Assembly: GCF_030272615.1 (NCBI RefSeq)
Contig: NC_081415.1
Location: 193,238,695-193,302,694, forward strand
DNA: 64,000 bases
Source: Cryptomeria japonica
Taxonomy: Eukaryota; Streptophyta; Pinopsida; Cupressales; Cupressaceae
Direction: 5' to 3'
Numbering within the stretch: the first letter of the stretch is position 1; each line of letters opens with the position of its first letter. A program made the translations under genes and the position numbers. Positions 61,405 through 64,000 of the stretch are shown here, in pieces. Below the pieces are notes generated by a model. That model was not told the DNA's origin, ran no database searches, and worked only from the letters and a program-made list of their open reading frames with translations.

Positions 61405-61463
<59 letters not shown>

Positions 61464-61477
61464 ATGTATGTATGTGT
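61355..61477 (+). repeat. GTAT/TGTG microsatellite
   Basis: About 25 'gtat' units interrupted by 'gtgtgtgt' tracts. Expanded relative to the short tract at 15300-15317 in copy A. Confidence 0.95.
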
Positions 61478-62695
61478 AATGGTGGGAAAATGCTTAATGA
61501 TAGATCAAGACGAAAACTACCCTTTCCCTAGAAAAGACATGAGAGTCTCACTATTGATTACCCTTCAAACACTTTTCACCATGTTACATTAGGAAGAGGA
61601 GACGATAATTCACTAGATTCAATCTCTCCACACAAAGATGGTAGATTAAATTTTAAATGAATTAGGAATGATAAGTTGATCCCCTCTTCCTTGTTTAAAA
61701 TGGAAAGGAATTGATTGAATTATGTAGTGCAAAAGTAACAAAGAATTGATTATAACTTGAGATTGAAATATGGGATGAAGCTGTGCACCTGGATCTGGTA
61801 GTAATATGTTGAGAGGAAGTCGCCCTGCGAATTTGAGGAAAATTTGCCCAGACCATGGTGGGAATGTACACGGTCCTCTGAAAAATCTGCAAAATGAAAA
61901 GGGTTTTTTTGCCTATGCAAATGAAGCCTGAATCCAAAAGTACAACTGTGCACCTGTAACCTACACACATAAAAAAGAGGAAAATGGGTTGGGATTGGGG
62001 GTTTGACTTTAGCTCAAACCCTAGTTTTGGAATTAACCAAGTAATGAAAGAAAGTACTTGCAAGTAGATGTAAATGAAAGACTGAATTATAAATCACCTC
62101 AAGGGAGGTTGTAGTAGCAATGTTGATAGAATTTCTTGTGTGGAATTGAATGTTGAAATCAATCTCCTCTTCAATGGTTGAATACTTGACTAGAATGCAA
62201 CACCTAGCCTTGAAGGGAGACTGTAGGATGCTCAATGCTGGAAAAGAATGCTTGAATGCTTGAATGCTCTTGAATGCTTGATCTCTTATGCAACTTGACA
62301 CACTCCAACCTTATCCAACTTTAATGTTCTTAACTTATGGAAATGAGAGGATGAATGCCCCTTAAATACATGTTGGTGGATTTGATTTTTATCACGGCTC
62401 GACATTGGGGGAGATTCCTGCACAATAGACAACCAACAATGCAACCCTAGGAAGGGTCTTGCCCCAAAATAGGATAGGGATGCCCCTATCCTATGAGGAA
62501 AAGGGTGCTACACCCCTATCCTACCCCTTTCACGAGGGCAAAGTGCGGACGGGGTGATGCAGAGGCCAAGGAAGAAGTTGTTTCTGAAGGCTGAGCAATC
62601 TCTGATCTCTTATCAGAGTAGAGGATTTGGTCTCGCATGCGTGAGGACCCTAATGCATTCAAAAATTTCTAGTTTTGCAATTTTATGACACTACA
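61475..62695 (-). mobile_element. Tat/Ogre-like 3' LTR (copy B)
   Basis: Minus strand begins TGTAGTGTCATAAAATTG at 62695 and ends beside the GTAT tract; matches 15318-16572. PPT-like 'tttaggccccacttttg' follows at 62696. Minus frames 62301-61695 are inside the LTR and not genes. Confidence 0.8.
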
Positions 62696-63827
62696 TTTAG
62701 GCCCCACTTTTGTGGGAGTATAAACGTATGCCAATACTCCCAATAAAGTACAAGGAAAGAAGATTGAAAGAGTCTTACCACATCAAGGAGGCAAGATGCG
62801 CCGATCCCCTAGTGGACTTAGGATCTTATGACTTCGATTGACAAAGGAAAAGGGAAGATCAAGAAGGGGAGAACCATAAGTGCAAGTAGAAAAGTTCCCT
62901 TCACTATGATTCATGAAAGAAAGGATACCAAAGATTACAAAGCAAAACAAGGTTCACTAAGTAATTCTAATTATCACAAGAAGGAAAATATGAGCAAAGT
63001 GTATTCCCCCACATTAAAGCAATCGTACATGCCTTATCGGGAGTGATTTCTTTAAGGTAGGATACACCCAAGAGAGAGAGAGAAGGAGGGAGCACATTAT
63101 CGCAAGGATTTAGCCCCCAATTGAGGAATAAACCCAAGGATAATGAGCACAAAACATGAGGTAGTTTCTCTTTCCTCAGGTCAGTGTGTTGTATGATGAC
63201 TCATGTATATCATGTATGTATATGCATATAAAAATAATCATTCCCCAAAGGACACTACCTTAGAAGAAAGGGAAGAGAGGATGTATTTTGAGTCAACATG
63301 AAAGAGACCAAGAAAAGATCTCAATGCTTTGCATCGTCCCCAATTAGACATTTAGGGAACAATAGAAGAACAAGGGGACACATAGAAGAATGGTCACAAA
63401 AGAAAGGAGAGAGAGAAAGATCTGCAGTGCTAATATTGCTAATTTAGCATGACATTCACTTTCCGATCTTGTTGATCACTATTTCAGGAAGACAAGCATC
63501 ATGTGAGAGGAGCGACATCAAGCATAACAGGTGGAGCTATCACAAGATCCAAACAAGGAATATGCTCATGTTGCAAATCTCTTTGTTGAATTCTAGGAGC
63601 TAGGATTAGGGTTTGTGAAAAATCATCCAATAAATACTTGTCCACATCAACATACTCATATGCACTATCAAAAGCATTAGGACTTGTATTGCCATTGAAT
63701 AACAATTTCAGCCATTTCTTTATCAAATTTTAGAGAAAGAGGAGAAAGAGCACGAAAGGGAGTAAAACCATCACATGTTTTATCCAACTTATGATTTGGA
63801 GATGTAGGTTGAACATCTTTCTTAGGA
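62696..63827 (-). other. 3' internal region of Tat-like element (copy B)
   Basis: Matches 16573-17699. Contains the acidic minus frame 63726-63499 (SAYEYVDVDKYLLDDFSQTL), partly conserved with 17713-17309. Ends at the duplication break; protease and gag are absent. Confidence 0.65.
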
Positions 63828-64000
63828 CACTAATACATTTGGACTAGATTTCCAACTAAGGTTTCCAATGGAGAAGGTATATTGTGGCCAAATTTGATTT
63901 TTTTTTGAGAAAATGCCCACATTCATCGTAATTCCGACGAAAATTTCCCATTTGGCTTTGACGAAGAAGGCATTAGCAATGAGAATTTTCTTTTTTCCAA
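63828..64000. other. Unmatched sequence after duplication break
   Basis: 173 bases with no counterpart in the window; AT-rich, no feature recognised. Confidence 0.4.

Larger units (their letters stand above)
50020..63827 (+). repeat. Segmental duplication, copy B
   Basis: Collinear partner of 4420-17699, beginning where the 185-bp array ends ('actgttggtagtttatgttc') and ending at 'catctttcttagga' inside the Tat-like element. Relative to A it lacks about 0.9 kb near 50325, has about 65 extra bases at 54450-54510, and retains about 1.95 kb (58553-60507) in the long LTR. Sequence after 63827 has no match in A. Confidence 0.9.

Overview
This window looks like intergenic DNA from a large, repeat-rich, AT-rich plant nuclear genome. 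The evidence is nested LTR retrotransposons with plant-type primer binding sites, LINE and SINE remnants, long microsatellites, and almost no ordinary genes. Long LTRs (3.5 kb), old nested layers and low gene density would fit a gymnosperm. That is inference, and an angiosperm or fern with a big genome is not excluded. No bacterial-style features are present.

Layout: 1-4400 is unique-looking AT-rich DNA with a 112-bp tandem repeat, a tRNA-like SINE, and two short coding-like stretches of unknown identity. About 4420-17700 (copy A) is duplicated at about 50020-63827 (copy B). Each copy carries, in order, a 1.65-kb retroposon with 18-bp target duplications, a TG/TA microsatellite, a minus-strand copia gag plus LTR, a long TGTAAC/TGTACC-type LTR, and the 3' part of a minus-strand Ty3/gypsy (Tat/Ogre-like) element. 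In copy A that element continues into gag and protease (20470-18349) but shows no reverse transcriptase. A matching 5' LTR piece lies at 37732-38751, so 22016-37731 is best read as later nested insertions.

Those insertions include a chromodomain-type Ty3/gypsy element arranged LTR(22016-25577)-internal-LTR(30433-33992)-internal. The second internal region is cut off in the RT domain at 36675 and fused to an inverted LTR fragment of another family. Copy 1 has gag, PR, RT, RNase H, IN and a decayed chromodomain tail. Copy 2 keeps an open gag-PR frame. Both carry the same in-frame TAA between PR and RT. From 38757 to 46760 there are a microsatellite, copia LTR and RNase H remnants, another long LTR, and a LINE ORF1 remnant.

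The best candidate for a real host gene is at 47814-47996. It is a 60-residue single-exon ORF with a TATA box, a 29-bp promoter repeat pair, a hydrophobic signal segment, and a C-terminus (KRHPGGDPKHH, then stop) that closely resembles a plant CLE signalling peptide missing one proline. Directly downstream is an array of eleven roughly 185-bp units, most carrying a perfect 13-bp inverted repeat. This peptide gene with its palindromic array is the most interesting locus. A strong GC-rich hairpin conserved in both long LTRs is the second.
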